Translations under genes and position numbers: made by a program | Notes under the pieces: generated by a model | Seen by the model: the letters and a program-made list of their open reading frames with translations, nothing else | The model's database searches: none | Told to the model about the DNA's origin: nothing | Origin: Claveliimonas intestinigallinarum | GTDB lineage: Bacteria; Bacillota; Clostridia; Lachnospirales; Lachnospiraceae | Length of the DNA stretch: 64,000 bases | Reading direction: 5' to 3' | Assembly (NCBI GenBank): GCA_019115145.1 | Contig: DXED01000020.1 | Span: 47,883 to 111,882, forward strand | Shown here: positions 16,406 to 25,592 of the stretch, in pieces | How positions within the stretch are numbered: the stretch's first letter is position 1 | Layout of the letters: every line of letters starts with the position of its first letter

Positions 16406-16825
16406 ATGGCCAGCATCCAGTATCTTGCCAACAATCTAAAATTTCTGCGGACCATGACCGGCAGGACCCAGGATGACCTGGCTGTTCTTCTGAACATATC
16501 CAGGCAGGCCTACTCCAACTACGAGGCCGCGAAGCGGACACCCGGCCTGGATACTCTTCTGCGCCTCTCCGCCCTCTACCACGTCTCTGTGGATGTACTC
16601 CTGGGCGTGGATCTGTCCGCCTTTCCAACCAGGTATGCCGGGAACGCCATAGTCATGGAGGAGCAGCCGCCCTACGGCGAAAAGGGGAGCGGATACGAAG
16701 AGGATATGTGCCTGTTCTGTCTGACAAAAGAAGAAGCGGAATTTATCACTAAACTCCGCGTTCTCCCACCCTCGGAAAGAGAGAAATTCTTCAGTCTTTC
16801 CCGTATTTTCTTTAAAAATCCCTGA
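16406..16825 (+). CDS. XRE-family transcriptional regulator
   Basis: A 139-residue protein with a Cro/C1-type helix-turn-helix at residues about 9-63 (LKFLRTMTGRTQDDLA...ISRQAYSNYEAAKRTP). The C-terminal half has an acidic segment with two cysteines (EDMCLFCLTKEEAEF) and ends in a charged amphipathic helix; I recognise no ligand domain there. The ATG at 16406 has GGAGG 7 bases upstream. It is convergent with lysC, whose stop lies 12 bp away with no terminator visible between. Its targets are unknown. Confidence 0.88.
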   Translation: MASIQYLANNLKFLRTMTGRTQDDLAVLLNISRQAYSNYEAAKRTPGLDTLLRLSALYHVSVDVLLGVDLSAFPTRYAGNAIVMEEQPPYGEKGSGYEEDMCLFCLTKEEAEFITKLRVLPPSEREKFFSLSRIFFKNP

Positions 16826-16837
16826 TCCGCCCCTGCT

Positions 16838-18052
16838 CTACTCTACAAGGGCGAGGGCGAAGCCCTCGTGCACTGCGTTCATGGCCTCGTCAATATCCTT
16901 CTCGTCGATCAGCACTGTGATGCGGATCTCTGATGTGGAGATCATGTTGATGTTGATACGTGAATTGTAGAGAGACTCAAACATCTTGGCAGCCACACCC
17001 GGATTGCTCATCATGCCGGCTCCCACAACAGAGATCTTTGCCACCTTTGCATTGTATGTAATCTCCTGGATCGTCAGAGCCTCCTTGTGCTCTTCCAGGA
17101 TTTCCAGCGCCCGCTTCAGCTCATCTTCGGCCACTGTAAAGGAGATGTCCTTTGTCCCCTCTCTTCCTACAGACTGGAGGATGATATCCACGTTGATATT
17201 GTTTGCGGCGAGCGTGTTGAAGATCCTGAAGGCGATGCCCGGTTTATCCTCCACACCGATGACAGAGATCCTGGCTGTATTTTTGTCGGCTGCAACGCCT
17301 GTAATTAACATTTTTTCCATCTTTACTTTCTCCTTGATAATCGTTCCTTCGCTGCGGTTCAGGCTGGATCTGACCACCAGCTCAACCCCGTATTTTTTGG
17401 CCATCTCCACAGACCGGTTGTGCAGTACCTTCGCTCCCAGCGTGGCCAGCTCCAGCATCTCATCGTAGGTGATGGCGTCCAGCTTTCTGGCAGTCTTCAC
17501 AACCCGCGGATCCGCCGTGTAGACTCCGTCCACATCTGTGTAGATCTCGCATTTGTCCGCATGGAGGACAGCCGCCAGGGCCACCGCTGTGGTGTCAGAG
17601 CCACCTCTTCCCAGAGTGGTGATATCCTCGTACTTGTTCACTCCCTGGAACCCGGTGACAATGACGATCTTCCGGGAGTCCAGCTCATGGCGGATTCTCT
17701 TAGTGTCAATGGACTTAAATCTGGCATTGCCGTAGCGGGAGGTGGAGTTCATCTTCACCTGAAAGGCGTTCAGGGAGACCGCCGGCACGTGCATGGCGTC
17801 CATAGCCATGGCCATCAGCGCAACTGATACCTGCTCTCCCGTTGTCATGAGCATATCCAGCTCTCTCTTTTTCGGCTCAGGATTGATGGATCTTGCGAGG
17901 GAGATCAGGTCATCCGTGGTATCTCCCATGGCAGATAGCACCACCACCACGTCGTGTCCCTCCCTGTAATCCTCAATGCAGCGCTGGGCCACATTGTAGA
18001 TCCTGTCCTTGTCAGCGACGGAAGTCCCGCCGAATTTCTTTACAATCAGCAT
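16838..18052 (-). CDS. lysC: Aspartate kinase
   Basis: A 404-residue aspartokinase catalysing the first step from aspartate to lysine, threonine and methionine. The kinase signature KKFGGTSV is at the N-terminus, FGRGGSD-type motif TTLGRGGSDTTA near 150, and two ACT domains at the C-terminus (VIGVEDKPGIAF, VVGAGMMSNPGVA) that bind feedback inhibitors. The ATG at 18052 gives the N-terminus normal for the family; an in-frame ATG at 18082 overlaps the upstream gap and is less likely. It is the last gene of the hom-ApgM-lysC group. Confidence 0.95.
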   Translation of the reverse strand: MLIVKKFGGTSVADKDRIYNVAQRCIEDYREGHDVVVVLSAMGDTTDDLISLARSINPEPKKRELDMLMTTGEQVSVALMAMAMDAMHVPAVSLNAFQVKMNSTSRYGNARFKSIDTKRIRHELDSRKIVIVTGFQGVNKYEDITTLGRGGSDTTAVALAAVLHADKCEIYTDVDGVYTADPRVVKTARKLDAITYDEMLELATLGAKVLHNRSVEMAKKYGVELVVRSSLNRSEGTIIKEKVKMEKMLITGVAADKNTARISVIGVEDKPGIAFRIFNTLAANNINVDIILQSVGREGTKDISFTVAEDELKRALEILEEHKEALTIQEITYNAKVAKISVVGAGMMSNPGVAAKMFESLYNSRININMISTSEIRITVLIDEKDIDEAMNAVHEGFALALVE

Positions 18053-18071
18053 CTTCTCTTCTCTCTTTCCT

Positions 18072-19286
18072 TTATCTTTCATCCAGCTCCAGCAGATGGT
18101 CTATGAGCCGGAACCCTTCCGGCCAGGCAAGACCGCTGCGCCTGGCAGCGCTCTCCCCGTATGTATGAACGCTGCCCTCAAAGGGCCTGCGGCTGTCGTA
18201 GATCATGTAGGGAACCGGATCCTTTGTGTGGGTCCGCACCTGGATGGGTGTGGGATGGTCCGGCAGCACCATGATCCGGTAATCCTCACCTGCCGCGTCC
18301 AGTCCGCCGGTGATGCGCCCTATGACTCTGGCGTCCAGATACTCGATAGCTTTGATCTTATCTGATGCGCTGCCCTGGTGGCCCATCTCATCCGGTGCCT
18401 CCACATGAACGTAGGCAAAATCGTATCCGTCCTCCAGAAGGGCCTTTACCGCCGCGTCCGCCTTTCCCTCGTAGTTGGTGTCAAGACCGCCGTTGGCTCC
18501 CTCCACGAGGACGCGGTCCATGTCAGCTCCCACGGCCAGGCCCTTCAGAAGGTCCACAGCTGAGATCATGACGCCCCGCTTTCCCGTCCTCTCCTCAAAG
18601 GAGGTGAGGGCAGGTCGGGTTCCGGCCCCCCAGAACCAGGCGGAGTTCGCCGGGTGCAGTCCCCTTTTCTTCCGCTCTATATTCAGAGGGTGAGCGGACA
18701 GGATCTCATAGCTCTTCTCCATCATCTCCCGCAGCACCGGATCCTGGGGCAGATAGTCTCCCACCCGCTTTGTCAGTATATCGTGAGGGGGCGTCAGCTC
18801 TGTCACCTTCCCGTGGCTCCACACGAGGAGATGGCGGTAGCTCGTTCCCCTGTAAAAAGCATAGCCCTCCCTGGCCAGTCCCTGCTTCAGGGCCTCCAGA
18901 AGGACGCCCGCATCCTCCGTGGAGATCTCGCTTGAGCTGTGATCCACCATATGTCTGTCTTCGTAGGAGTCCTCCTCCTCGGACAGGGTCACCAGGTTGC
19001 AGCGGAAGGACACGTCGTCGTCCGCCATATCCACGCCGATGCTGAGAGCCTCCAGCGGGGAGCGGCCTGTGTAGTAGATCTTCGGGTCATACCCCATGAC
19101 GGACAGATTGGCCGTGTCGCTTCCCGGCGCCATATCCTCCGGCACCATGGAGGCCGTCCCGATCTCCGCCTCCCTGGCAAGCCGGTCCATGGCAGGGGTG
19201 GAGGCCGCCTCCAGGGTCGTCCTCCCGCCCAGCTCCTCCAGGGGCCAGCCGGCCATTCCGTCTCCAAGAACAACTATATATTTCAT
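18072..19286 (-). CDS. ApgM-like phosphoglycerate mutase family protein; possible homoserine kinase
   Basis: A 404-residue alkaline-phosphatase-superfamily protein of the archaeal-type, cofactor-independent phosphoglycerate mutase family. Signatures are the N-terminal metal site VLGDGMAGWP, the DTANLSVMGYDP motif near 58, HVEAPDEMGHQG near 295 and the late LPDHPTPIQVRTHT. It sits 13 bp after homoserine dehydrogenase and 19 bp before aspartate kinase, and no thrB is present. Relatives in such clusters have been proposed to act as alternative homoserine kinases. The family assignment is firm; whether this copy serves glycolysis or threonine synthesis is inference from context, which favours the latter. 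Confidence 0.85.
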   Translation of the reverse strand: MKYIVVLGDGMAGWPLEELGGRTTLEAASTPAMDRLAREAEIGTASMVPEDMAPGSDTANLSVMGYDPKIYYTGRSPLEALSIGVDMADDDVSFRCNLVTLSEEEDSYEDRHMVDHSSSEISTEDAGVLLEALKQGLAREGYAFYRGTSYRHLLVWSHGKVTELTPPHDILTKRVGDYLPQDPVLREMMEKSYEILSAHPLNIERKKRGLHPANSAWFWGAGTRPALTSFEERTGKRGVMISAVDLLKGLAVGADMDRVLVEGANGGLDTNYEGKADAAVKALLEDGYDFAYVHVEAPDEMGHQGSASDKIKAIEYLDARVIGRITGGLDAAGEDYRIMVLPDHPTPIQVRTHTKDPVPYMIYDSRRPFEGSVHTYGESAARRSGLAWPEGFRLIDHLLELDER

Positions 19287-19299
19287 CGCGCCTTCCTTT

Positions 19300-20520
19300 C
19301 TATTCCTCCACCCGGATCATGCCAAGGATCTGCCCGCCAAACCGCTCTGCCTTTTCCTCGTAGCTTCCCTCCGGCATCTCCTCCGTCACAAAGCCGAACT
19401 CGCCGGACAGGCCCTCCGCCTGGACGAACTGAACCATGCCGAAGACCGCTGCCACCTGCTCCTGCAGCTCCTCTCTGTCTCCCTTCACCCGGACAAAGAA
19501 CCGGCGTTCCACGTCTCTGCGGTCCTCCAGGGTCAGCTTCTCGCTGCTCCACATCACGCCCAGGTTGCGGTCCAGATTGCGGGCCTCCTCCACAATATCG
19601 CCCACCACAGCGCTGGCTGTAGGCAGCTTGCCGGCACCGCTTCCGTAGAACATGGCGTCCCCCAGCATGTTGCCGTGGACAAAGATGGAGTTGAACACGC
19701 CGTTGACGGAAAAGAGGGGATGCTCCGCCCGCAGCAGACAGGGAGCCACCATGGCGTTCAGCTTCCCGCCGTCCCTCTTGCAGGTGGCCAAAAGCTTGAT
19801 AGTCATACCCATGGCCTTGGCGTACTTCATATCCTCCGCCGTGATCTTTGTGATGCCCTCGCAGTAGATATCCTCGAAATCCACCTGCTTTCCGGAGATG
19901 ATGGAGGAGAGGATAGCAATCTTGCGGCAGGCGTCATAGCCCTCCACATCCGCCTCCGGATTGCGCTCGGCAAACCCGTTATCCTGGGCCTCTTCCAGCA
20001 CCTCGTCATAGTCAGCACCCTCGTAGAACATCTTTGTCATCATATAGTTGGTAGTCCCGTTGAGGATACCTGTGATCTCCTCGATCACATCCCCGGTGAG
20101 GGATGAGTGGAGGGGACGCAGGATGGGAATACCGCCGCCCACGCTGGCCTCGAAGAGGAAGTTCACATTCTTCTCCTTTGCCGTCCTCAGAAGCTCCGCG
20201 CCGTGCTTTGCCACCAGGGCCTTGTTGGAGGTGGCCACGCTCTTCCCTGCCTCCAGGGAGCGCTTCACAAATGTATATGCGGGCTCAATGCCGCCCATAA
20301 CCTCCACCACGATCTTCACTTCGTCGTCATTCACAATATCCTCAAAGTCATGGGTGATGAGCTCCTGCACCGGGTCATCCGGGAAATCCCGCAGATCCAG
20401 CACATATTTAATGCGCAGCTCCTCTCCCAGCCTCTCGTCTATGACCTTCTGGTTAGTCCGGAGCACTTCCACCACACCGGATCCCACTGTTCCATAACCA
20501 AGTACTGCTATCTTTACCAT
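19300..20520 (-). CDS. hom: Homoserine dehydrogenase
   Basis: A 406-residue NAD(P)-dependent enzyme making homoserine from aspartate semialdehyde. The Rossmann motif GYGTVGSGVVEVL is at the N-terminus; the catalytic region shows FEASVGGGIPI and GILNGTTNYMMTKM; an ACT domain fills residues about 325-400 (FFVRVKGD...FVTEEMPEGS), implying threonine feedback. It begins 12 bp after prfB and is followed closely by the ApgM-like gene and lysC, making a threonine-branch operon. Confidence 0.96.
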   Translation of the reverse strand: MVKIAVLGYGTVGSGVVEVLRTNQKVIDERLGEELRIKYVLDLRDFPDDPVQELITHDFEDIVNDDEVKIVVEVMGGIEPAYTFVKRSLEAGKSVATSNKALVAKHGAELLRTAKEKNVNFLFEASVGGGIPILRPLHSSLTGDVIEEITGILNGTTNYMMTKMFYEGADYDEVLEEAQDNGFAERNPEADVEGYDACRKIAILSSIISGKQVDFEDIYCEGITKITAEDMKYAKAMGMTIKLLATCKRDGGKLNAMVAPCLLRAEHPLFSVNGVFNSIFVHGNMLGDAMFYGSGAGKLPTASAVVGDIVEEARNLDRNLGVMWSSEKLTLEDRRDVERRFFVRVKGDREELQEQVAAVFGMVQFVQAEGLSGEFGFVTEEMPEGSYEEKAERFGGQILGMIRVEE

Positions 20521-20532
20521 AATTCCTCCCTT

Positions 20533-21637
20533 TTACTGCTGTGCCTTTAAGTATGCGTTCATAAACGGATCCAGATCCCCGTCCAGTACGGCGGAGACGT
20601 TGGCGCTCTCCTCCCCTGTCCGGCGGTCCTTCACCAGTGTGTAGGGCTGCATGACGTAGGACCGGATCTGATTGCCAAATCCAATCTCCTTCACCTCGCC
20701 CCGGATATCAGATACCTTCTCCGCCTGCTCCTGCTCCTTCAGCAGCTTCAGCTTGGCCTTCAGCATCTGCATAGCCTTCTCCTTATTGTGGTGCTGGGAC
20801 CTCTCATTCTGGCACTGCACCACAATCCCTGTGGGCAGGTGGGTAATGCGGATGGCCGACGACGTCTTATTGACGTGCTGCCCGCCCGCCCCGCTGGCCC
20901 GGTAGGTATCGATCTTCAGCTCATCATCGGGGATTTCGATGTCCCCCACATTGTCTTCCATGTCCGGTATGACATCGCAGGAGGCAAAAGAGGTCTGTCT
21001 CTTTCCCGCCGCGTTGAAGGGGGAAATGCGCACAAGGCGGTGGACTCCCTTCTCGGACTTCAGATACCCGTAGGCGTTCATGCCGTTCACCTCAAAGGTG
21101 ACGTTCTTGATGCCCGCGATGTCTCCGTCCAGATAGTCCAGCACCTGGATGCTGTACCCCTTTTTCTCCGCCCACCGGGTATACATCCGGTAGAGCATGC
21201 CGGTCCAGTCGCAGGACTCCGTGCCTCCCTCTCCCGCGTGAAGGGTGACAATGGCATTACATCCATCATACTCGCCCGACAGCAGCGTCTGTATGCGGAG
21301 AGCCTCAAAGCTCTCCGTGAACTGCTGCAGCTCCGACTCGATCTCCGGGAGGACAGACTCGTCGTTTTCCTCCTCCGCCATCTCGATGAGAACCTCTATA
21401 TCCTCGTAAGCCCTCTTCAGTCCTTCCACTGTGTCCAGCAGATCCTTCAGGTCCTTGAGCTCCTTCATCACGTGCTGGGACTTCTCCGTGTCATCCCAAA
21501 AGCCGGGCTCCTCGATCTTTCGCTCCAGCTCCTCTACCCTTTTCTCCTTGCCAGGGACGTCAAAGTGAATCCCTCATTCCGGCAAGAGGCTCCTCGTAGG
21601 CACTCAGTTCACTTTTATACTGATCCAGTACGACCAC
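20533..21637 (-). CDS. prfB: Peptide chain release factor 2, with programmed +1 frameshift
   Basis: The gene is split in two frames. A GTG at 21637 opens a 25-codon leader that ends CTT TGA C at 21565-21559; slipping +1 at CTT continues as LDVPGKEKR and reads to the stop at 20533, giving 367 residues. This is the classic RF2 autoregulatory site, where low RF2 at the UGA favours the shift. The main part has the stop-codon-reading SPF motif (RISPFNAAG) and the GGQ peptidyl-hydrolysis motif (SGAGGQHVNKT). It lies 40 bp after secA, the usual Firmicute order. Confidence 0.96.
21559..21565 (-). promoter_or_regulatory. prfB +1 frameshift site
   Basis: CTTTGAC on the minus strand: the in-frame stop UGA is codon 26. 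An AGGG stands a few bases before CTT and may serve as the stimulatory internal Shine-Dalgarno, though less perfectly spaced than in E. coli. Confidence 0.9.
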
Positions 21638-21677
21638 TTATCCTTCACCTCTTTCATTATGTTTTATTTCCTGCTGC

Positions 21678-24254
21678 CTATGCACTCTGCTTGCGCCCGC
21701 AGCACTGTTTGTATTTCTTTCCGCTTCCGCAGGGGCAGGGATCGTTTGGATAGATCTTCTTCTCCGCCCTCTTCTTGGGAGCTCTCACGGATGTATCGTC
21801 CTTGTTGGTTCCGGTCACCTTGGCAACCTGCTCTCTCTCCACCTTCTGCTCGATCTTGATGTGGAACAGGGTGCGGATGGTATCGGCGGTGATGGCCTTC
21901 GTCATCTCGTCGAACATCTCGTAGCCAAGCATCTTGTACTCCACCTTCGGGTCACGCTGGCCGTAGGCCTGCAGTCCGATACCCTGGCGAAGCTGATCCA
22001 TATCGTCGATATGGTCCATCCACTTGGCATCGATCACCTTCAGGAGAACAACCCGCTCCACCTCTCTTAAATGCTCCGGCTCCGGGAACTCCGACTCCTT
22101 CATCTCGTAGGCCTTGACAGCCTTCTCCTTCAGGAAGTGCTTCAGCTTCTTCTGGTCCATCTTCTTCACATCGTCGGGGGTGACGGCCTCGATCATGGGG
22201 ATGGTGTTCTTCAGCGTCACGTTCAGCTCTGTCAGGTTCCACTCCTCCGGATCAAGATCCGCGGAGATCTCTGTGTCAACCAGGTTCTCCACATACTCGT
22301 TGATCATATGGTAGATGGAGTCGCGCATGCTCTCCCCGTCCAGGACCTTGCGCCTCTCCTCGTAGATGATCTCCCTCTGCTCGTTCATAACCTGGTCATA
22401 CTCCAGCAGGTTCTTACGGATACCGAAGTTGTTGCTCTCGATCTTCTCCTGAGCCTTCTCGATGGCGCTGGAGAGCATCTTGTGCTCGATCTGCTCTCCG
22501 TCCTCCACACCCAGTGCGTTGAACACGTTCATCAGGCGCTCGGAGCCGAACAGGCGCATCAGGTCGTCCTCCAGGGAGATGTAGAATCTGGACTCACCCG
22601 GGTCCCCCTGACGTCCGGAACGTCCCCGGAGCTGATTGTCGATACGGCGGGACTCATGCCGCTCTGTGCCGATGATCTTCAGTCCACCGGCCGCTCTGGC
22701 CTCGTCATCCAGCTTGATATCCGTACCACGGCCGGCCATGTTGGTGGCGATGGTAACAGCCCCGTGCTGTCCCGCCTGGGCCACGATCTCTGCCTCCAGC
22801 TCATGGTACTTGGCATTCAGCACATTGTGCTTGATGCCCCGCTTCTTCAGCATGCTGCTCAGATGCTCGGACACCTCGATGGTAATGGTTCCCACAAGGA
22901 CCGGCTGGCCCTTCGCGTGGGCCCGCTCCACCTCATCGCAGACAGCCCGGAATTTTTCCCTCTGTGTCTTGTAGACGGCATCCTCCATATCCACACGGAT
23001 CACCGGCATGTTGGTGGGGATTTCCACAACGTCCATACCGTAGATCTCGCGGAACTCCTTCTCCTCGGTCAGGGCGGTACCGGTCATACCGCTCTTCTTT
23101 GCGTATTTGTTAAACAGGTTCTGGAAGGTGATGGTGGCCAGGGTCTTGCTCTCCCTCTTCACCTTCACGTGCTCCTTGGCCTCAATGGCCTGGTGGAGGC
23201 CGTCAGAGTAACGGCGTCCGGGCATGATACGCCCCGTGAACTCATCCACGATGAGCACCTCGTCGTCCTTCACCACGTAGTCCTGATCGCGGAACATGAG
23301 ATAGTGAGCCCGCAGGGCCAGGATGATATTGTGCTGGATCTCCAGGTTCTCCGGGTCTGCCAGATTCTCGATGTGGAAGAATTTCTCCACCTTCTTGACG
23401 CCCTCCTCCGTCAGGTTGACGTTCTTCTCCTTCTCATTGACGATAAAGTCTCCCGTCTCCTCGATCTCCTCTCCCATGAGGGCGTTGATCTTGGAGAACT
23501 CTCCGCTGGCCTCGCCCTTTTCCAGCTGGCGGGCCAGAATATCGCAGGCCTCGTAGAGCTTTGTGGACTTGCCGCTCTGGCCGGAGATGATCAGCGGAGT
23601 ACGGGCCTCGTCGATGAGCACGGAGTCCACCTCGTCGATGATGGCGAACTTCAGTCCTCTCTGCACCAGCTGCTCCTTGTAGATCACCATATTGTCACGG
23701 AGGTAGTCAAATCCCAGCTCGTTGTTTGTCACGTAAGTGATGTCGCAGGCGTAGGCGGCTCTCCTCTCATCATTGTCCATGCCGTTGAGGACAACGCCCA
23801 CAGTCAGTCCCAGGAACTCATGCACCTGTCCCATCCACTCCGCGTCACGCTTTGCCAGATAGTCGTTGACTGTAACGATATGGACGCCCTCGCCTGTCAG
23901 TCCGTTCAGGTAGGCGGGCAGGGTGGAAACGAGAGTCTTTCCTTCACCTGTCTTCATCTCCGCGATACGCCCCTGATGGAGGATGATACCGCCGATGAGC
24001 TGTACCCTGTAGTGACGCATGCCCAGCACGCGGGCAGCCGCCTCCCTCACAACAGCAAAAGCCTCCGGAAGTATATCATCCAGAGTCTCGCCTTTTGAGA
24101 GACGCTCCTTGAATTCCCGCGTCTTGTCCTTCAGTTCACTGTCAGAGAGCTGCTTCATCTCCGGCTCCAGGGCCTCGATGTGATCCACGATGGGATAGAT
24201 GCGCTTCAGCTCATTCTGGCTGTGTGTACCGAATATTTTTTCTATTAAACCCAT
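21678..24254 (-). CDS. secA: Preprotein translocase ATPase SecA
   Basis: An 858-residue motor that pushes unfolded preproteins through SecYEG. Walker A is EMKTGEGKT near residue 100, DEAD-type box IIDEVDSVLIDEA near 208, and helicase motif VI-like QLRGRSGRQGDPG near 540. The C-terminus carries the zinc-binding SEC-C motif CPCGSGKKYKQCC, so it is full-length. AAGGAG precedes the ATG by 7 bases and a clean promoter lies upstream. It leads the secA-prfB-hom group. Confidence 0.98.
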   Translation of the reverse strand: MGLIEKIFGTHSQNELKRIYPIVDHIEALEPEMKQLSDSELKDKTREFKERLSKGETLDDILPEAFAVVREAAARVLGMRHYRVQLIGGIILHQGRIAEMKTGEGKTLVSTLPAYLNGLTGEGVHIVTVNDYLAKRDAEWMGQVHEFLGLTVGVVLNGMDNDERRAAYACDITYVTNNELGFDYLRDNMVIYKEQLVQRGLKFAIIDEVDSVLIDEARTPLIISGQSGKSTKLYEACDILARQLEKGEASGEFSKINALMGEEIEETGDFIVNEKEKNVNLTEEGVKKVEKFFHIENLADPENLEIQHNIILALRAHYLMFRDQDYVVKDDEVLIVDEFTGRIMPGRRYSDGLHQAIEAKEHVKVKRESKTLATITFQNLFNKYAKKSGMTGTALTEEKEFREIYGMDVVEIPTNMPVIRVDMEDAVYKTQREKFRAVCDEVERAHAKGQPVLVGTITIEVSEHLSSMLKKRGIKHNVLNAKYHELEAEIVAQAGQHGAVTIATNMAGRGTDIKLDDEARAAGGLKIIGTERHESRRIDNQLRGRSGRQGDPGESRFYISLEDDLMRLFGSERLMNVFNALGVEDGEQIEHKMLSSAIEKAQEKIESNNFGIRKNLLEYDQVMNEQREIIYEERRKVLDGESMRDSIYHMINEYVENLVDTEISADLDPEEWNLTELNVTLKNTIPMIEAVTPDDVKKMDQKKLKHFLKEKAVKAYEMKESEFPEPEHLREVERVVLLKVIDAKWMDHIDDMDQLRQGIGLQAYGQRDPKVEYKMLGYEMFDEMTKAITADTIRTLFHIKIEQKVEREQVAKVTGTNKDDTSVRAPKKRAEKKIYPNDPCPCGSGKKYKQCCGRKQSA

Positions 24255-24292
24255 GGTATTACTCCTTATCCAAAAAAATTACTCTATTCCAC

Positions 24293-24321
24293 ATTCTAAC
24301 ACTATCATCCGGCCAATTCAA
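24293..24321 (-). promoter_or_regulatory. secA promoter
   Basis: TTGAAT (24321-24316), 17 bp, TAGAAT (24298-24293) on the minus strand, about 32 bases before the predicted start-site-to-ATG interval ends at 24254. Confidence 0.7.
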
Positions 24322-24371
24322 CATGTTTATAAAGTGTTCATAATGTTCACAGACCTGTCATATTTTCGCTT

Positions 24372-25160
24372 TTACCTGGCTTGGTCTGCCTCACTGTAAT
24401 TTTTTACTTCCTCGTAAGGGATGGATCCGCCGTAGAGATCCAGGCCGCTGCCGATGGTGAAATCCAGTTTCCCGCCGCTCAGCTGCCGGAAACGCTCCAG
24501 CTCCTCCAGGCTGCTGATGCCGCCTGCATATGTAATCGGGATGCCCTGGACAGCGGAGAGCATCTCCACCAGAGCGTCCTCCACGCCGGAAGCCTTCCCC
24601 TCCACGTCCACGCCGTGGACGAGAAATTCATCGCAGTACTCCTTCATCCAGTAGAGGATCTCCTCGCTGAGCTGCACCTTGGTAAATTTCTGCCAGCGGT
24701 CCGTCACAATATAGTACTTTCCGTCCTTCTTTCTGCAGCTTACATCCAGGACCACATGCCCGGCTCCCGCCGCGTCCGCCAGCTTTTCCAGATTGCCCCA
24801 CTGTACCTCGCCATCCTTGAACACATAGGAGGTGACGATGACATGGCTGGCTCCCGCTTCTATATAAGAAGCGGCGTTGTCCGCGGTGATGCCGCCGCCG
24901 ATCTGGAGCCCTCCCGGCCAGGCTGAAAGAGCCGCGGCCGCCTGCTGCCTGTCCGCCTCATAATACGGCGAGGAGGGCGGATTGAGCAGGATCACATGTC
25001 CCCCCTTAAGGTTGTCCCTGCGGAACAGCTCCGCATAGAAGGCCGCGGATCTTTCGGAGACAAAATTCTCCTCCGCCCGATCCCTCTCGTCCCGCAGGCT
25101 TCCGCCTACGATCTGCTTCACTTTGCCATTATGTATGTCGATGCACGGTCTGAATTTCAT
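24372..25160 (-). CDS. hisA: Eukaryotic-type ProFAR isomerase (HisA-like)
   Basis: A 262-residue TIM-barrel protein that fits the eukaryotic (yeast HIS6-like) form of phosphoribosylformimino-AICAR ribotide isomerase, step four of histidine synthesis. The N-terminus has RPCIDIHNGKVKQIVGG with the catalytic aspartate, QIGGGI is near 90, and VHGVDVEGK and TYAGGIS give the second phosphate site. Compared with the usual bacterial form it has insertions around residues 25-45 and 140-160. No other his gene is nearby. It is followed by the secA promoter region; AGGAGG precedes the ATG. Confidence 0.87.
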   Translation of the reverse strand: MKFRPCIDIHNGKVKQIVGGSLRDERDRAEENFVSERSAAFYAELFRRDNLKGGHVILLNPPSSPYYEADRQQAAAALSAWPGGLQIGGGITADNAASYIEAGASHVIVTSYVFKDGEVQWGNLEKLADAAGAGHVVLDVSCRKKDGKYYIVTDRWQKFTKVQLSEEILYWMKEYCDEFLVHGVDVEGKASGVEDALVEMLSAVQGIPITYAGGISSLEELERFRQLSGGKLDFTIGSGLDLYGGSIPYEEVKNYSEADQAR

Positions 25161-25210
25161 AGTCTTCCTCCTGCCTACGCTTTGCTCCTTTAATCTGCTG
25201 AATTATAATA

Positions 25211-25240
25211 CCACAGGCGGAGAAAAAAATCCACCTGTGG
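25211..25240 (-). terminator. Hairpin after the small lipoprotein gene
   Basis: CCACAGGCGG (25211-25220) pairs with CCACCTGTGG (25231-25240) with one mismatch. It stands 20 bases after the lipoprotein stop. The minus-strand tail is TATTATAATT rather than a pure T-run, and this tail also contains a TATAAT that could serve as the hisA -10. Confidence 0.45.
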
Positions 25241-25259
25241 CTTCTTTCGCTCATTGTCT

Positions 25260-25502
25260 TTAATTCTTGATATCCTCCATGCCGTCCCGGACTTCATCGG
25301 CCATATCATCCGCCTCATCCCGAATCTCATCTCCCGCCTCGTCCAGAACGCCCTCGTCTCTCGTCCCGTCTGTGGCGTCGTTCATCGTATCGTCCTCCTG
25401 CTTCACCGCCCCATTGTCGCTGCTGTCACTGCCGCAGGCTGTCAGAGAGGCGAAGGACATCATGCATAAAAATAAAAGAATACCTTTTTTTAACTGTTTC
25501 AT
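25260..25502 (-). CDS. Small predicted lipoprotein, acidic
   Basis: An 80-residue protein with a signal peptide (KKGILLFLCMMSFAS) ending in the lipobox LTAC, so it should be lipid-anchored outside the membrane. The mature part of about 57 residues is very acidic and built of loose DEA/DEV/DDM units (DEAGDEIRDEADDMADEVRDG), probably helical or disordered. GGGAG lies 7 bases before the ATG at 25502. I recognise no family; the apolipoprotein-like acidic repeat gives no function. It is a stand-alone gene between fbp and hisA. Confidence 0.75.
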   Translation of the reverse strand: MKQLKKGILLFLCMMSFASLTACGSDSSDNGAVKQEDDTMNDATDGTRDEGVLDEAGDEIRDEADDMADEVRDGMEDIKN

Positions 25503-25592
25503 AGCATTTCTCCCTTTCATTGTTTTCTTTAGATACTATCCGCAGTTAAAGCTGTTTTATGCACATCCCCGCAGGGGAAATTTTTTCCTTTT

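Noticed and set aside
22071..24098. 675-codon open frame on the plus strand antisense to secA
   Set aside because: It lies wholly within secA, has no ribosome site and its product is a Leu/His/Val-rich shadow translation.
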